A stretch of 34,930 nt of DNA. Origin: a bacterium (GTDB taxonomy: Bacteria > Actinomycetota > Acidimicrobiia > Acidimicrobiales > CATQHL01). Numbering within the stretch: the first letter of the stretch is position 1; the number at the start of each line of letters is the position of its first letter. A model generated the notes under the pieces. That model was not told where the DNA came from. It searched no databases and was given only the letters and a program-made list of their open reading frames with translations. The DNA lies in contig JAPOYM010000042.1 of assembly GCA_026706565.1 (NCBI GenBank), forward strand, positions 1 through 34,930. Reading direction: 5' to 3'. Positions 19,695 through 29,442 of this stretch are shown here, one piece after another. The translations under genes were made by a program, and so were the position numbers.

Positions 19695-19720
19695 TGGATT
19701 CCGGCCTCCGCCGGAGTGAC
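19695..19720. repeat. dispersed palindromic intergenic repeat copy 2
   Basis: tggattccggcctccgccggagtgac. Confidence 0.85.
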
Positions 19721-19765
19721 GGTCGTCGCCGGAATGGCATTCGGCCCAGCGGGCTAGCACAGCCC

Positions 19766-20263
19766 GTGGACCTGCACCCCGCCGTCGCCCACATGGGCCC
19801 CCTGCTGGGCACCTGGCGGGGCGGCGGCCGGGGCGACTACCCCACGATCGAACCCTTCGAGTACACCGAAGAGGTGACGATCGGCCACGTCGGCAAGCCC
19901 TTCCTGGCGTACAGCCAGCGGACCAAGGGCACCGACGGCGCTCCGCTGCACGCCGAGTGCGGGTACTGGCGGCCCGCCGGCGAGCGGGGCCTCGAAGTGC
20001 TGGTGGTACACCCCAGCGGCATCGCCGAGGTGCTCGTCGGTGAGGTGACCGAGACCCACTACGGCCTGCTGACGACACTGCGGGCCGGCGCCGGGGCCGG
20101 CGCCGGCGCCCGGGTGGCCCTGGCGCCCACCGCCAAACAGGTGGACGCCACCGAGCGCCGCATCTCCGTCGACGGCGACACCATGCGCTACGAGGTACAC
20201 ATGGCCGCCGTCGGCGAAGCGATGACCCTCCACCTGGAGGCGAGCCTCAGGCGAGTCGACTGA
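19766..20263 (+). CDS. nitrobindin-like (FABP/THAP4-type) heme-binding beta-barrel protein
   Basis: HMGPLLGTWRGGGRGDYPTIEPFEYTEEVTIGHVGKPFLAYSQRT; GTWxGxGxGxYPTI motif. Confidence 0.87.
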   Translation: MDLHPAVAHMGPLLGTWRGGGRGDYPTIEPFEYTEEVTIGHVGKPFLAYSQRTKGTDGAPLHAECGYWRPAGERGLEVLVVHPSGIAEVLVGEVTETHYGLLTTLRAGAGAGAGARVALAPTAKQVDATERRISVDGDTMRYEVHMAAVGEAMTLHLEASLRRVD

Positions 20264-20288
20264 GGCCCAGGGCACGGCGGCACAGCGC

Positions 20289-20314
20289 CGGATTCCGGCC
20301 TGCGCCGGAACGAG
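20289..20314. repeat. dispersed palindromic intergenic repeat copy 3
   Basis: cggattccggcctgcgccggaacgag. Confidence 0.8.
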
Positions 20315-20360
20315 CGGGCGCGGCGGGCGGCGGCGCGGGGGGCCTGGTTCCGCTCGCCCG

Positions 20361-21671
20361 CTATAGGGCTTTGAAGCCGAGTTCCAAGTCGGCGATGATG
20401 TCGTCGGCCGTCTCTAGGCCCACGGCGAGGCGCACGAGGCCGGGCTGCACCCCGGCGGCAGCCTGCTCCTCCTCGGTGAGCTGCGAATGGGTGGTGGAGG
20501 CCGGGTGGATCACCAGGCTGCGCACGTCGCCGATGTTGGCCACGTGGCTGTGCATCTGCAGCGCCTCCACGAAGCGCTGGCCGGCGTCACGGCCGCCGGA
20601 GACGATGAACGACGGGATGGCGCCGTAGCCCCGCCCGCCGGTGAGCCGTGTGGCCCGCTCGTGGGTGGGGTTCGACGGCAGGCCGGCGAAGAACACCTGC
20701 TCCACCTCGTCGCGGCCCTCCAGGTACTCCGCCACGATCTGGGCGTTCTGGCAGTGCCGCTCCATCCGCAGGCTGAGGGTCTCCAGCCCCTGCAGGAACA
20801 GGAACGAGTTCAGCGGTGCGACCGCCGCCCCGATGTCCCGCAGCAACTGCACCCGGGCCTTGATGATGTAGGACCCCGGACCCAGCGCCGGCCAGTAGGC
20901 CAGGCCGTGGTAGCTGGGGTCGGGCTCGGTGAAGTTGGGGAACTTCCCGCTGCGGCTGAAGTCGAAGGTGCCGCCGTCGACGATGCAGCCGCCGATGGAG
21001 GTGCCGTGTCCGCCGATGTACTTCGTCAGCGAGTGCACGACGATGTCGGCGCCCCACTCGATCGGCCGCACCAGGTACGGCGAGGCCGCCGTGTTGTCGA
21101 TCATCAGCGGGCAGTCGTTGGCGTGCGCCAGGTCGGCCACGGCCTCGATGTCGAGGAAGTCGTTGCCGGGGTTGCCGAACACCTCGCCGTAGAAGCACTT
21201 GGTGTTGGGACGCACGGCCGAGGACCACTCGTCGAGGTCATGCGGGTCGTCCACGAAGGTGACCTCGATGCCCAGCTTCGGCAGCGTGTAGTGGAACAGG
21301 TTGTAGGTGCCGCCGTAGAGGGACGCCGAGGAGACGATGTGATCGCCGGCCTCGGCCAGGTTCAGGATCGCCAGCGTCTCCGCCGCCTGGCCGCTGCTGA
21401 GGACCAGCGCACCGGGGATGCCCACTGCTGTCTCGGTGCCACCCTCCAAGCTCGACATTCGCGCTTCCAAAACCGCCTGGGTCGGGTTCATGATGCGCGT
21501 GTAGATGTTGCCGATCTCGGCGAGGGCGAACAGGTTCGCAGCGTGCTCGCTGCTGTTGAAGGTGTACGAGGTGGTCTGGTAGATGGGTACCGCTCGAGCA
21601 TTCGTCGCCGAATCCGGTACCTGACCGGCATGGATCTGGCGGGTCTCGAAACCCCAGGTTGATTCGGACAC
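20361..21671 (-). CDS. metY: O-acetylhomoserine (thiol)-lyase / sulfhydrylase, PLP-dependent
   Basis: WGFETRQIHAGQVPDSATNARAVPIYQTTSYTF...ALVLSSGQAAETLAILNLAEAGDHIVSS...HSLTKYIGGHGTSIGG; GTG start with GGAGAG-type RBS. Confidence 0.92.
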   Translation of the reverse strand: MSESTWGFETRQIHAGQVPDSATNARAVPIYQTTSYTFNSSEHAANLFALAEIGNIYTRIMNPTQAVLEARMSSLEGGTETAVGIPGALVLSSGQAAETLAILNLAEAGDHIVSSASLYGGTYNLFHYTLPKLGIEVTFVDDPHDLDEWSSAVRPNTKCFYGEVFGNPGNDFLDIEAVADLAHANDCPLMIDNTAASPYLVRPIEWGADIVVHSLTKYIGGHGTSIGGCIVDGGTFDFSRSGKFPNFTEPDPSYHGLAYWPALGPGSYIIKARVQLLRDIGAAVAPLNSFLFLQGLETLSLRMERHCQNAQIVAEYLEGRDEVEQVFFAGLPSNPTHERATRLTGGRGYGAIPSFIVSGGRDAGQRFVEALQMHSHVANIGDVRSLVIHPASTTHSQLTEEEQAAAGVQPGLVRLAVGLETADDIIADLELGFKAL

Positions 21672-21846
21672 GTCCTACTCTCCTTCGCTCGATTCGCGGC
21701 CGTGGACGTACCGCCGCAGGGGATCAGGCTAAGGGGACGCGGGCGAAATACGACCGCCGGGGTAGGGAATTGGAAATGGCCGGGGCGGGAGAGGCCCAGA
21801 ACTACGCTCGGTGGGGACCGCTGACGCACGAACCGAAGGGCAGCCC

Positions 21847-22797
21847 GTGCCGAACAGCCCGCAGAGAACGGCCGAGCGCGGCCAGCCCGAGGTCGACCGC
21901 ACGCAGGCGCCCATCACCAAGTCGTTCCTGTTCTTCAAGCCGCGGCCCCTGTTCGGCGGGCCCGGCTACGAGAGCATCCTCACCGACCGGGGGCGGATTC
22001 TGAAGCGGCGGTTCAGCGTGGCGATCGTGCTCGCCGCGGTGGCGGTCATCCCCCTGCTGGTGATGGAGGAGCAGTTCACGAGCCCCACCGCCGTGACCTG
22101 GCTGCGGGTGGCCGACTGGGTGACCTGGAGCGTGTTCGCCGTCGAGTTCTTCACGATGCTGGCCATCACCCCGGACAAGAAGGCGTACGTGCGCTGTGCC
22201 TGGCTGGACATCGTGATCGTGCTTGTGACCCTGCCGCTGCTCCCGTACCTGATGGCCACCCTCCGCCTCGCCCGCCTGGGGCGCCTGGTGGAGATCCTGC
22301 GGCTGCTGCGGCTGCTGCGGCTGGCAGCGATTGTGAACCGAGCCGGGGCGCTCGTCCAGCGGATCTTCGGGACCTCCGGCCTGGGCTGGCTGCTGACCGG
22401 GCTCATCATGATGGTGGTGGTCAGCGGGACCGTGTTCTCGTTCGTGGAGGGCCGCCACAACGTGCCGGAGGGAATCTGGTGGGCGGTCGTCACGGCGACC
22501 ACCGTGGGGTACGGCGACGTGGTGCCCTCGACGGGGCTCGGGCGGCTGATCGCCACGGTGCTGATGTTCACCGGGCTCAGCTTCGTGGCCCTGCTGTCGG
22601 CCGCTACCGCCGCTCGGCTCGTGGAGATAGAGGCCGAGGAAGGGCAGGAGGAGATGCTGCAGAGCCTGCGAGGGACGCGCCGCCACGATCAGCAGATGGA
22701 GAAGGATCTGCACGAGGTGAACGAGCGCCTCGCCCGCCTCGAGGAACTGCTGAGCCGCAACGTCGCCGGCGGTGCTCCGGTGGAGAGGGGAACGTAG
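21847..22797 (+). CDS. six-TM ion channel family protein (potassium channel-like)
   Basis: Arg-rich S4-like LRLARLGRLVEILRLLRLLRL, selectivity filter TATTVGYGDVVP, C-terminal coiled coil; start GTG 21847 (alternative GTG 21811). Confidence 0.9.
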   Translation: MPNSPQRTAERGQPEVDRTQAPITKSFLFFKPRPLFGGPGYESILTDRGRILKRRFSVAIVLAAVAVIPLLVMEEQFTSPTAVTWLRVADWVTWSVFAVEFFTMLAITPDKKAYVRCAWLDIVIVLVTLPLLPYLMATLRLARLGRLVEILRLLRLLRLAAIVNRAGALVQRIFGTSGLGWLLTGLIMMVVVSGTVFSFVEGRHNVPEGIWWAVVTATTVGYGDVVPSTGLGRLIATVLMFTGLSFVALLSAATAARLVEIEAEEGQEEMLQSLRGTRRHDQQMEKDLHEVNERLARLEELLSRNVAGGAPVERGT

Positions 22798-22856
22798 CTA
22801 CGCACTCGGCGGCAGCCAGCATCCCCGGCCTCGGCAGGAACCGGCGGAGGCGGGGC

Positions 22857-23459
22857 TCAGAGCCGGGCAGCCGTGACGGGGAGCCAGGTCGGGCGGGTCT
22901 GCTCGAAGGCGTCGATGGCCTCGGCGTGGCCGAGGGTGACGGCGATGTCGTCGAGGCCGCCGAGGAGGCGCTCTTGGACGGCCTCGGGCAGCGGGAACGT
23001 CGCGGCGAGGCCCGCGGCGGGCGCCTCGACGGTGCGGTTCTGCACGTCCACCCGAACGGTGAGAGTGTGGTCGGCGAGGACGGCGTCGATCAGCGCCCGG
23101 CCGAAGTCGGCGTCCACCGCGGCGGTCACGAGGCCGCACTTGGCGGCGTTGTTGCGGAAGATGTCGCCGAAGCGGGGGGCGACGACGGCCCGGAAGCCGT
23201 ACTGCTGGATGGCCCACACGGCGTGCTCGCGCGACGAGCCGATGCCGAAGTTGGGGCCGGCCACGAGCACCTCGGCGCCGGCGTAGCGCCGGTCGTTCAG
23301 CACGAAGGCGGGATCCTCGCGCCACGAGGAGAACAGGCCCTCCTCGAAGCCGGTGCGCTCCACCCGCTTCAGCCAGTGGCTGGGGATGATCTGGTCGGTG
23401 TCCACGTCGGAGCGGTCCAGCGGCAGCGCCCGGCCCTCCACGATCCGTACGGGTTCCAT
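22857..23459 (-). CDS. leuD: 3-isopropylmalate dehydratase small subunit
   Basis: GRALPLDRSDVDTDQIIPSHWLKRVERTGFEEGLF...FGIGSSREHAVWAIQQYGFRAV. Confidence 0.97.
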   Translation of the reverse strand: MEPVRIVEGRALPLDRSDVDTDQIIPSHWLKRVERTGFEEGLFSSWREDPAFVLNDRRYAGAEVLVAGPNFGIGSSREHAVWAIQQYGFRAVVAPRFGDIFRNNAAKCGLVTAAVDADFGRALIDAVLADHTLTVRVDVQNRTVEAPAAGLAATFPLPEAVQERLLGGLDDIAVTLGHAEAIDAFEQTRPTWLPVTAARL

Positions 23460-23526
23460 CGGCTACTTCGCTCCTCGCACCGTCGCCGGGTGGTCCGCCG
23501 ACGCCGCAAGTCGGGTCCCCGACTCC

Positions 23527-23552
23527 TGGATTCCGGCCTGCGCCGGAATGAC
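23527..23552. repeat. dispersed palindromic intergenic repeat copy 4 (between leuC and leuD)
   Basis: tggattccggcctgcgccggaatgac. Confidence 0.88.
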
Positions 23553-23594
23553 GGATCTTCTCGTCGGGGCCGTAGGTCGGTGGGCCATCGGGGC

Positions 23595-25004
23595 TCAGTC
23601 CAGGTCGGCCGGGGCGGCGAAGTGGCCGGCCACCGCGGTTGCGGCCGCCACCGCCGGCGACACGAGGTGGGTGCGCCCGCCGATCCCCTGGCGGCCCTCG
23701 AAGTTGCGGTTGCTGGTGCTGGCGCAGCGCTCGCCGGCGGAGATCTTGTCGGGGTTCATGCCCAGGCACATGGAGCAGCCCGGCTCCCGCCAATCGAACC
23801 CGGCTGCGATGAGCACCTCGTGCAGACCCTCGGCCTCGGCCTGGTGCTTCACCTGCATCGAACCCGGTACCACCAGGGTGCGCATGCCCGGCGCCACCCG
23901 CCGACCCGCCACCACCTCGGCGACCGTGCGAAGGTCCTCGATGCGGCTGTTGGTGCACGACCCGATGAACACCGTGTCCACGGGAATGTCCCGGATCGGC
24001 GTGCCGGCGGTGAGGCCCATGTACTCCAGGGCCCGGGACGCGGCGTCCCGCCCGGCGGCGTCGGCGGCCGCATCCGGGGCGGGCACGGCGCCGTCGAGGG
24101 GGGCCACGTGGCCGGGGTTGGTGCCCCAGGTGACGTGCGGCGGGATGTCGGCGCCGTCGAGGTGCACCTCGGTGTCGAAGCCCGCCCCGGGGTCGCTGCG
24201 CAGCGTCCGCCAGTGATCGACCGCGGTGTCCCAGGCGGCGCCGGCGGGGGCGTGCGGGCGGCCCTGCAGATAGGCGAAGGTGGTGTCGTCGGGGGCGACC
24301 ATGCCGGCCCGGGCGCCCGCCTCGATGGACATGTTGCACACGGTCATGCGGCCCTCCATGGAGAGGGCCTTGATGACGGCGCCCCGGTACTCGATGACCG
24401 AGCCGATGCCGCCGCCGGTGCCGATGCGCCCGATGATCGACAGGATCACGTCCTTGGGGCCCGAACCGGCCGGCAGCTCGCCGTCCACGGTGACCGCCAT
24501 GGTGCGGGGCCGGGCCTGCGGCAGCGTCTGGGTGGCCAGCACGTGCTCGACCTCGCTGGTGCCGATGCCGAATGCCAGCGCCCCGAAGGCACCGTGGGTG
24601 GAGGTGTGGCTGTCGCCGCAGACCACGGTGCTGCCCGGCAGGGTGAGGCCCAGTTCGGGGCCGATGACGTGGACGATGCCCTGGCGGTCGTGGCCCATGG
24701 GGTACAGCGGCACCCCGAATTCGGCGCAGTTGGCCCGCAACGACTCCAGCTGGCGGCGCGACACGGCGTCGGCCACCGGGCCGCTGATGTTGGTGGTGGG
24801 CACGTTGTGGTCCTCGGTCGCCACGGTGAGGTCGGGGCGGCGCAAGCTGCGGCCCGCCATGCGCAGCCCGTCGAACGCCTGCGGGGAGGTGACCTCGTGC
24901 AGCAGGTGCAGGTCGATGAAGAGGATGTCGGTGCCGTCGTCGCCGGCGTGGACGACGTGGGCGTCCCAGACCTTCTCGCTGAGCGTGCGAGGGCCGGCTG
25001 CCAT
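23595..25004 (-). CDS. leuC: 3-isopropylmalate dehydratase large subunit
   Basis: [12 protein letters not shown]...[19 protein letters not shown]...[33 protein letters not shown]...[13 protein letters not shown]...[10 protein letters not shown]. Confidence 0.98.
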   Translation of the reverse strand: MAAGPRTLSEKVWDAHVVHAGDDGTDILFIDLHLLHEVTSPQAFDGLRMAGRSLRRPDLTVATEDHNVPTTNISGPVADAVSRRQLESLRANCAEFGVPLYPMGHDRQGIVHVIGPELGLTLPGSTVVCGDSHTSTHGAFGALAFGIGTSEVEHVLATQTLPQARPRTMAVTVDGELPAGSGPKDVILSIIGRIGTGGGIGSVIEYRGAVIKALSMEGRMTVCNMSIEAGARAGMVAPDDTTFAYLQGRPHAPAGAAWDTAVDHWRTLRSDPGAGFDTEVHLDGADIPPHVTWGTNPGHVAPLDGAVPAPDAAADAAGRDAASRALEYMGLTAGTPIRDIPVDTVFIGSCTNSRIEDLRTVAEVVAGRRVAPGMRTLVVPGSMQVKHQAEAEGLHEVLIAAGFDWREPGCSMCLGMNPDKISAGERCASTSNRNFEGRQGIGGRTHLVSPAVAAATAVAGHFAAPADLD

Positions 25005-25489
25005 CAGTGGCGGTCCTCGGCGGTGACGACGTCCACGACGGTGACCTCCACCGGGCCGGCGGGCGCCTCGTAGCGCACCACGTCGCCGGGCCGGGCGCCG
25101 ATCATGGCCACCCCGAGCGGCGAGGAGGGCGACACCACGTCGTAGTCCTCGTGGCGCTCCTCGATGGTGCCGATGAGGTAGCGCTCGGTGTCCTCGTCGC
25201 CCTCGAAGCGCAGGTCCACCAGCGAGCCCACGGTGGCGCGGTCGGCGGGCCCGTCGCCGGGGGAAATCACCACCGCGTTCTCCAGCAGCGCCTGGATCTG
25301 CTGGATGCGGCCCTGCATCTTGCCCTTCTCCTCGCGGGCGGCGTGGTAGTCGCCGTTCTCGGAGAGGTCGCCGAGGGCCCGGGCGGCGGCGATCTGCGCC
25401 GTGATGGCCTCGTTGGCCGGCCCGGTGAGGTAGGCGAGCTCCTCCTGCAGCCGCTCGTAGGCCACACGCGTCAACTGCGGGGCGTTCAT
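25004..25489 (-). CDS. greA: transcription elongation factor GreA
   Basis: [18 protein letters not shown]...[34 protein letters not shown]...[25 protein letters not shown] 25489 favoured by the TAGATT-6nt-ATG architecture. Confidence 0.96.
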   Translation of the reverse strand: MNAPQLTRVAYERLQEELAYLTGPANEAITAQIAAARALGDLSENGDYHAAREEKGKMQGRIQQIQALLENAVVISPGDGPADRATVGSLVDLRFEGDEDTERYLIGTIEERHEDYDVVSPSSPLGVAMIGARPGDVVRYEAPAGPVEVTVVDVVTAEDRH

Positions 25490-25494
25490 CACAT

Positions 25495-25534
25495 CAATCT
25501 ACTGACCCCCCGCCGCGAAACGCCCGGTAGATTG
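25495..25534. promoter_or_regulatory. symmetric divergent promoter pair for greA and leuB
   Basis: 8-bp inverted repeat caatctac...gtagattg carrying TAGATT on each strand, each exactly 6 nt from an ATG. Confidence 0.75.
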
Positions 25535-25539
25535 TTCGC

Positions 25540-26526
25540 ATGGCGACACATCGCATTGGAGTGCTGGCAGGCGACGGGATCGGGCCGGAGGTGATCGGCG
25601 AGGGCCTGAAGGTCATCGAGGCCGCCGGCGTGAACTTCGAGACGGTGGACTACGACCTCGGCGGCGAGCGCTACCTGCGCGACGGCACCGTGCTGCCCGA
25701 CAGCGTGGTGGAGGAGTGGCGGGGCCTCGACGCCATCTACGTGGGCGCGGTGGGCACCCCCGACGTGCCGCCGGGCACCCTGGAGCGGGGCCTGCTGCTG
25801 CGGATGCGCTTCGAGTTGGACCTGTACATCAACCTGCGCCCCTTCCGGCTGCCCGAACGCAACATCGACATGGCGGTCATCAGGGAGAACACCGAAGGCG
25901 CCTACGCCGGCGAGGGCGGGTTCCTGCGCAAGGGCACACCGCACGAGATCGTCACGCAGGGCTCGGTGAACACCCGCATGGGCGTGGAGCGGGCCATCCG
26001 CTTCGGCTTCGAGTTGGCCTCCAAGCGGCGCCGCCACGTCACGCTGGTGCACAAGACCAACGTGATGACCTACTCCGGCGACCTGTGGTACCGCACCTTC
26101 GAGGAGGTCGCGGCCGAATACCCCGACTACGGCACCGCCTACAACCACGTGGACGCCGCCTGCATCTACTTCGTGGACTCGCCGGACCGCTACGACGTGA
26201 TCGTGACCGACAACCTGTTCGGCGACATCCTCACCGACCTGGGCGGGGCGGTCAGCGGCGGCATCGGCAAGGCCGCCTCGGCGAACCTGAACGCGGCCGG
26301 CACCGGACCGTCGATGTTCGAGCCGGTGCACGGCTCGGCGCCCGACATCGCCGGGCAGGGCATCGCCGATCCGAGCGCGGCGATCCTGTCGGCGGCGATG
26401 ATGCTGGAGCACCTGGGCGAGAACGCCGCCGCGGCGGCCATCGACCGGGCCTGCATGGCCGTCGACGGCAGCGTGGGTGGCACCAGCGCCATCGGCGACG
26501 CCATCGCCGGCGCCGTAGCCGGCTAG
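25540..26526 (+). CDS. leuB: 3-isopropylmalate dehydrogenase
   Basis: [22 protein letters not shown]...[14 protein letters not shown]...[17 protein letters not shown]...[28 protein letters not shown]. Confidence 0.93.
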   Translation: MATHRIGVLAGDGIGPEVIGEGLKVIEAAGVNFETVDYDLGGERYLRDGTVLPDSVVEEWRGLDAIYVGAVGTPDVPPGTLERGLLLRMRFELDLYINLRPFRLPERNIDMAVIRENTEGAYAGEGGFLRKGTPHEIVTQGSVNTRMGVERAIRFGFELASKRRRHVTLVHKTNVMTYSGDLWYRTFEEVAAEYPDYGTAYNHVDAACIYFVDSPDRYDVIVTDNLFGDILTDLGGAVSGGIGKAASANLNAAGTGPSMFEPVHGSAPDIAGQGIADPSAAILSAAMMLEHLGENAAAAAIDRACMAVDGSVGGTSAIGDAIAGAVAG

Positions 26527-26552
26527 GGGCCCGCCGGAACCACGGCGAGCCC

Positions 26553-26578
26553 CGGTGACGGTCCGCGGGCCGTCACCG
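26553..26578 (+). terminator. stem-loop between leuB and ilvE (terminator or attenuator-like hairpin)
   Basis: cggtgacgg-tccgcggg-ccgtcaccg, 9-bp perfect stem, no U-tract. Confidence 0.45.
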
Positions 26579-26626
26579 CCCGCATTGGACCATCATTGAC
26601 GCACCGAGACAACGAAGGGATACCCG

Positions 26627-27547
26627 ATGCCGATTCAGCCCGTCGAGAAGATCTGGATGGACGGTGAGTTCGTGGACTGGCACGACGCCAAGGTGCACAT
26701 CCTCACCCACACCCTGCACTACGGGAACGGCGTATTCGAGGGCATCCGCGCCTACGCGACCGACCGGGGGGCCGCCGTTTTCCGCCTCACGCCCCACATC
26801 GAGCGGCTGTTCCGCAGCGCCAAGATCCTCGGCATCGACATCCCGTACACGCCCGAGGAGCTGGTGGAGGCCACGAAGCAGACCGTGGCGATCAACGAGC
26901 TGGAATCGTGCTACATCCGCCCGCTGGTGTACCTGGGCTACGGCGAGATGGGGCTCAACCCCATGCCCTGCCCGGTGAACGTGTCGATCGCCACCTGGAG
27001 CTGGGGGATCTACCTGGGCGCCGACTCCATCAACACCGGCGTGCGCATGATGATCAGCTCGTGGCAGCGCCACGACCCCAACGCCATGCCGCCGGCCGCC
27101 AAGGGCTGCGGGCACTACATCAACAGCCAGATGGCCAAGGTGTCGGCCCTGAACGCCGGCTACGACGAGGCCATCCTGCTGTCGCCGCAGGGCCACGTCA
27201 GCGAATGCACCGGCGAGAACCTGTTCGTGGTGAGCGGCGGGCGGATCATCACGCCGCCGACCAGCGCGGGCGCCCTCGGGGGCATCACCCAGGACGCCAT
27301 CGAGACCATCGCCGGCGACCTGGAGATCCCGTACGAGACCGGGAACCTGCTGCGCAGCGACCTGTACACGGCCGACGAGGCGTTCCTCAGCGGCACCGCG
27401 GCGGAGGTGGTGCCGATCCGCTCAATCGACGACCGGGAGATCGGCGACCCGGGGCCGGTGACCCGCCAGATCCAGGAGGTCTTCTACGAGGCCGTCCAGG
27501 GGCGGGTGGACCGCTACAAGGAGTGGAACGAGTATGTCAACGAGTAG
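26627..27547 (+). CDS. ilvE: branched-chain amino acid aminotransferase
   Basis: KIWMDGEFVDWHDAKVHILTHTLHYGNGVFEGIRAYATDRG...GCGHYINSQMAKVSALNAGYDEAILLSPQGHVSECTGENLFVV. Confidence 0.96.
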   Translation: MPIQPVEKIWMDGEFVDWHDAKVHILTHTLHYGNGVFEGIRAYATDRGAAVFRLTPHIERLFRSAKILGIDIPYTPEELVEATKQTVAINELESCYIRPLVYLGYGEMGLNPMPCPVNVSIATWSWGIYLGADSINTGVRMMISSWQRHDPNAMPPAAKGCGHYINSQMAKVSALNAGYDEAILLSPQGHVSECTGENLFVVSGGRIITPPTSAGALGGITQDAIETIAGDLEIPYETGNLLRSDLYTADEAFLSGTAAEVVPIRSIDDREIGDPGPVTRQIQEVFYEAVQGRVDRYKEWNEYVNE

Positions 27548-29387
27548 CGGCGCGGGCCGCGGGGTGGCCGGCGACGGCGCCGACACCGCCGCGGCAGGCG
27601 CCGCGCCAGCCCTGCCGACCGGGGCCGGTGCTGCTGCTCGAACCGGAGCCGCCGCCGGAGCCGGTACCGCTGAGGCCGGTGCTGCTGCTCGAACCGGAGC
27701 CGCGAGAGCCCGTGCCGTCTGGCTGAGCGGCGACCTCGAAGCCCGGGCCCGGGCCGCGGCGGCCGCCCACCGCACGCCGGCCGCGGTGGAGATCTACGAC
27801 ACCACGCTGCGGGACGGCAGCCAACTCGAGGGCATCTCGCTGACCGTCGAGGACAAGCTGCGCATCGCCCGGGAGCTGGACCGCCTCGGCGTGCACTACA
27901 TCGAGGGCGGCTGGCCGGGCGCCAACCCCAAGGACGACGAGTTCTTCGCCCGGGCCGCCGAGGAGCTGCGGTTGGAGACGGCCCGCCTGGCAGCGTTCGG
28001 CTCCACCCGGCGGGTGGGGGGCCGCTGCGACCGCGACGCCGTGCTGGCGAACCTGCTGGCGGCCGGCACCCGGACGGTGTGCATCGTGGGCAAGTGCTGG
28101 GACTACCACGTCAGCGAGGCGCTGCGCACCAGCCTGGACGAGGGCATCGCCATGGCGGCGGAGTCGGTGGCGTACCTGGTCGGGGCGGGCCGGCGGGTGT
28201 TCTTCGACGCCGAGGGGGCCTTCGACGGCTACAAGCACAACCCGGACTACTCGCTGGCGGTGCTGGCGGCGGTGGCCGAGGCCGGGGCGGAGCGGCTGGT
28301 GCTGTGCGACACCAACGGGGGCTCGCTGCCGCACGAGGTGTACGCCATCGTGGCGGAGATCGTGGACGCCCTCGGCGCCCCGGTCGGGGTGCACCTGCAC
28401 AACGACACCGGCTGCGGGGTGGCCAACGCGCTGGCCGGCGTGCGGGCCGGGGCCACCCAGGTGCAGGGCACGATCAACGGCTACGGCGAGCGCACCGGCA
28501 ACTGCGACCTGGTGCCGATCATCGCCAACCTGAGCCTGAAGATGGGCGTGGCGACGCTGCCGCCGGAGCGGCTGGAGCTGCTGACGTCGGTGTCCCGGCG
28601 GGTGGCGGAGATGGTCAACTGGGTGCCGGACCCCCAGCAGCCCTACGTCGGCACCTCGGCGTTCGCCCACAAGGCCGGGCTGCACGCCAGCGCCCTGGCC
28701 CGGCGCGCCGACGCCTACGAGCACATCGACCCGGTAGCGGTGGGCAACGGCACCCGGTTCGTGGTCTCGGAGATGGCGGGGCGCTCGTCGATAGAGCTGA
28801 AAGCTGAAGAGTTGGGCATCGAGATGGACGCCGCCACCGTGGCCGAGCTGATCGAGACCCTCAAGCGGCTGGAGTACGAGGGGTACCAGTTCGAGGTGGC
28901 CGACGCCTCCCTGGAGCTGTGGATGCGGGCCGCGGCGGGCTGGGAGCAGCCCTGGTTCCGCATCGAGTCGTTCCGAGTGGAGGTGGGGCGCCACATGCGG
29001 CCGGCCGGCGAGCCCCCGCCCGAGGATGCCGCCGCGTTCGCCCAGTGCGAGGCCACCATCAAGCTGTGGGTGGGCGACCAGCGCCGCATGACCGTAGGCG
29101 AGGGCAACGGACCGGTACACGCCCTGCACAACGCCCTGCTGTCGGCGGTCGGCGACCACTATCCCGAGATCGCCCGAATCACCCTCACCGACTACAAGGT
29201 GCGTGTCCTGGACACGGCCGCGGGCACCGCCGCGGTCACCAGGGTGCTGATCGACTCCAGCGACGGCGCCCGCACCTGGACCACCATCGGCGTCTCGGAG
29301 AACATCGTGGAGGCCTCCTGGGAGGCCCTGTCGGACTCCATCGTCTGGGGCCTGCTGCACAGCGGCACCCGAGCACCCGCCGCCTGA
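27534..29387 (+). CDS. cimA: citramalate synthase CimA-like, with Ala/Gly/Pro-rich N-terminal extension
   Basis: VEIYDTTLRDGSQLEGISLTVEDKLRIARELDRLGVHYIEGGWPGANPKDDEFF...VGVHLHNDTGCGVANALAGVRAGATQVQGTINGYGERTGN; overlaps ilvE by 14 nt. Confidence 0.93.
   Translation: MSTSSGAGRGVAGDGADTAAAGAAPALPTGAGAAARTGAAAGAGTAEAGAAARTGAARARAVWLSGDLEARARAAAAAHRTPAAVEIYDTTLRDGSQLEGISLTVEDKLRIARELDRLGVHYIEGGWPGANPKDDEFFARAAEELRLETARLAAFGSTRRVGGRCDRDAVLANLLAAGTRTVCIVGKCWDYHVSEALRTSLDEGIAMAAESVAYLVGAGRRVFFDAEGAFDGYKHNPDYSLAVLAAVAEAGAERLVLCDTNGGSLPHEVYAIVAEIVDALGAPVGVHLHNDTGCGVANALAGVRAGATQVQGTINGYGERTGNCDLVPIIANLSLKMGVATLPPERLELLTSVSRRVAEMVNWVPDPQQPYVGTSAFAHKAGLHASALARRADAYEHIDPVAVGNGTRFVVSEMAGRSSIELKAEELGIEMDAATVAELIETLKRLEYEGYQFEVADASLELWMRAAAGWEQPWFRIESFRVEVGRHMRPAGEPPPEDAAAFAQCEATIKLWVGDQRRMTVGEGNGPVHALHNALLSAVGDHYPEIARITLTDYKVRVLDTAAGTAAVTRVLIDSSDGARTWTTIGVSENIVEASWEALSDSIVWGLLHSGTRAPAA
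27623..27703 (+). repeat. 30-bp direct duplication, 51-bp period, in the cimA N-terminal extension
   Basis: ggccggtgctgctgctcgaaccggagccgc at 27623-27652 and 27674-27703. Confidence 0.9.
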
Positions 29388-29399
29388 AGGCGCCGGCCA

Positions 29400-29415
29400 C
29401 GGGACTCGGGTCCCG
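29400..29415. terminator. hairpin between convergent cimA and LLM oxidoreductase genes
   Basis: cgggac-tcgg-gtcccg. Confidence 0.5.
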
Positions 29416-29442
29416 CATCGGGCCGGTGTTTCAGGACCCGGA

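Noticed and set aside
21672-21760. Possible SAM riboswitch upstream of metY
   Set aside because: No recognisable conserved core or P1-P4 arrangement; leader is short with an ordinary RBS
22479-25073. 864-aa plus-strand ORF (and the 513-aa minus ORF 22798-24339)
   Set aside because: Antisense or frame-shifted to leuD/leuC and the ion channel, which have clear family motifs
27537-29360. 607-aa minus-strand ORF
   Set aside because: Antisense to cimA; composition of a shadow ORF
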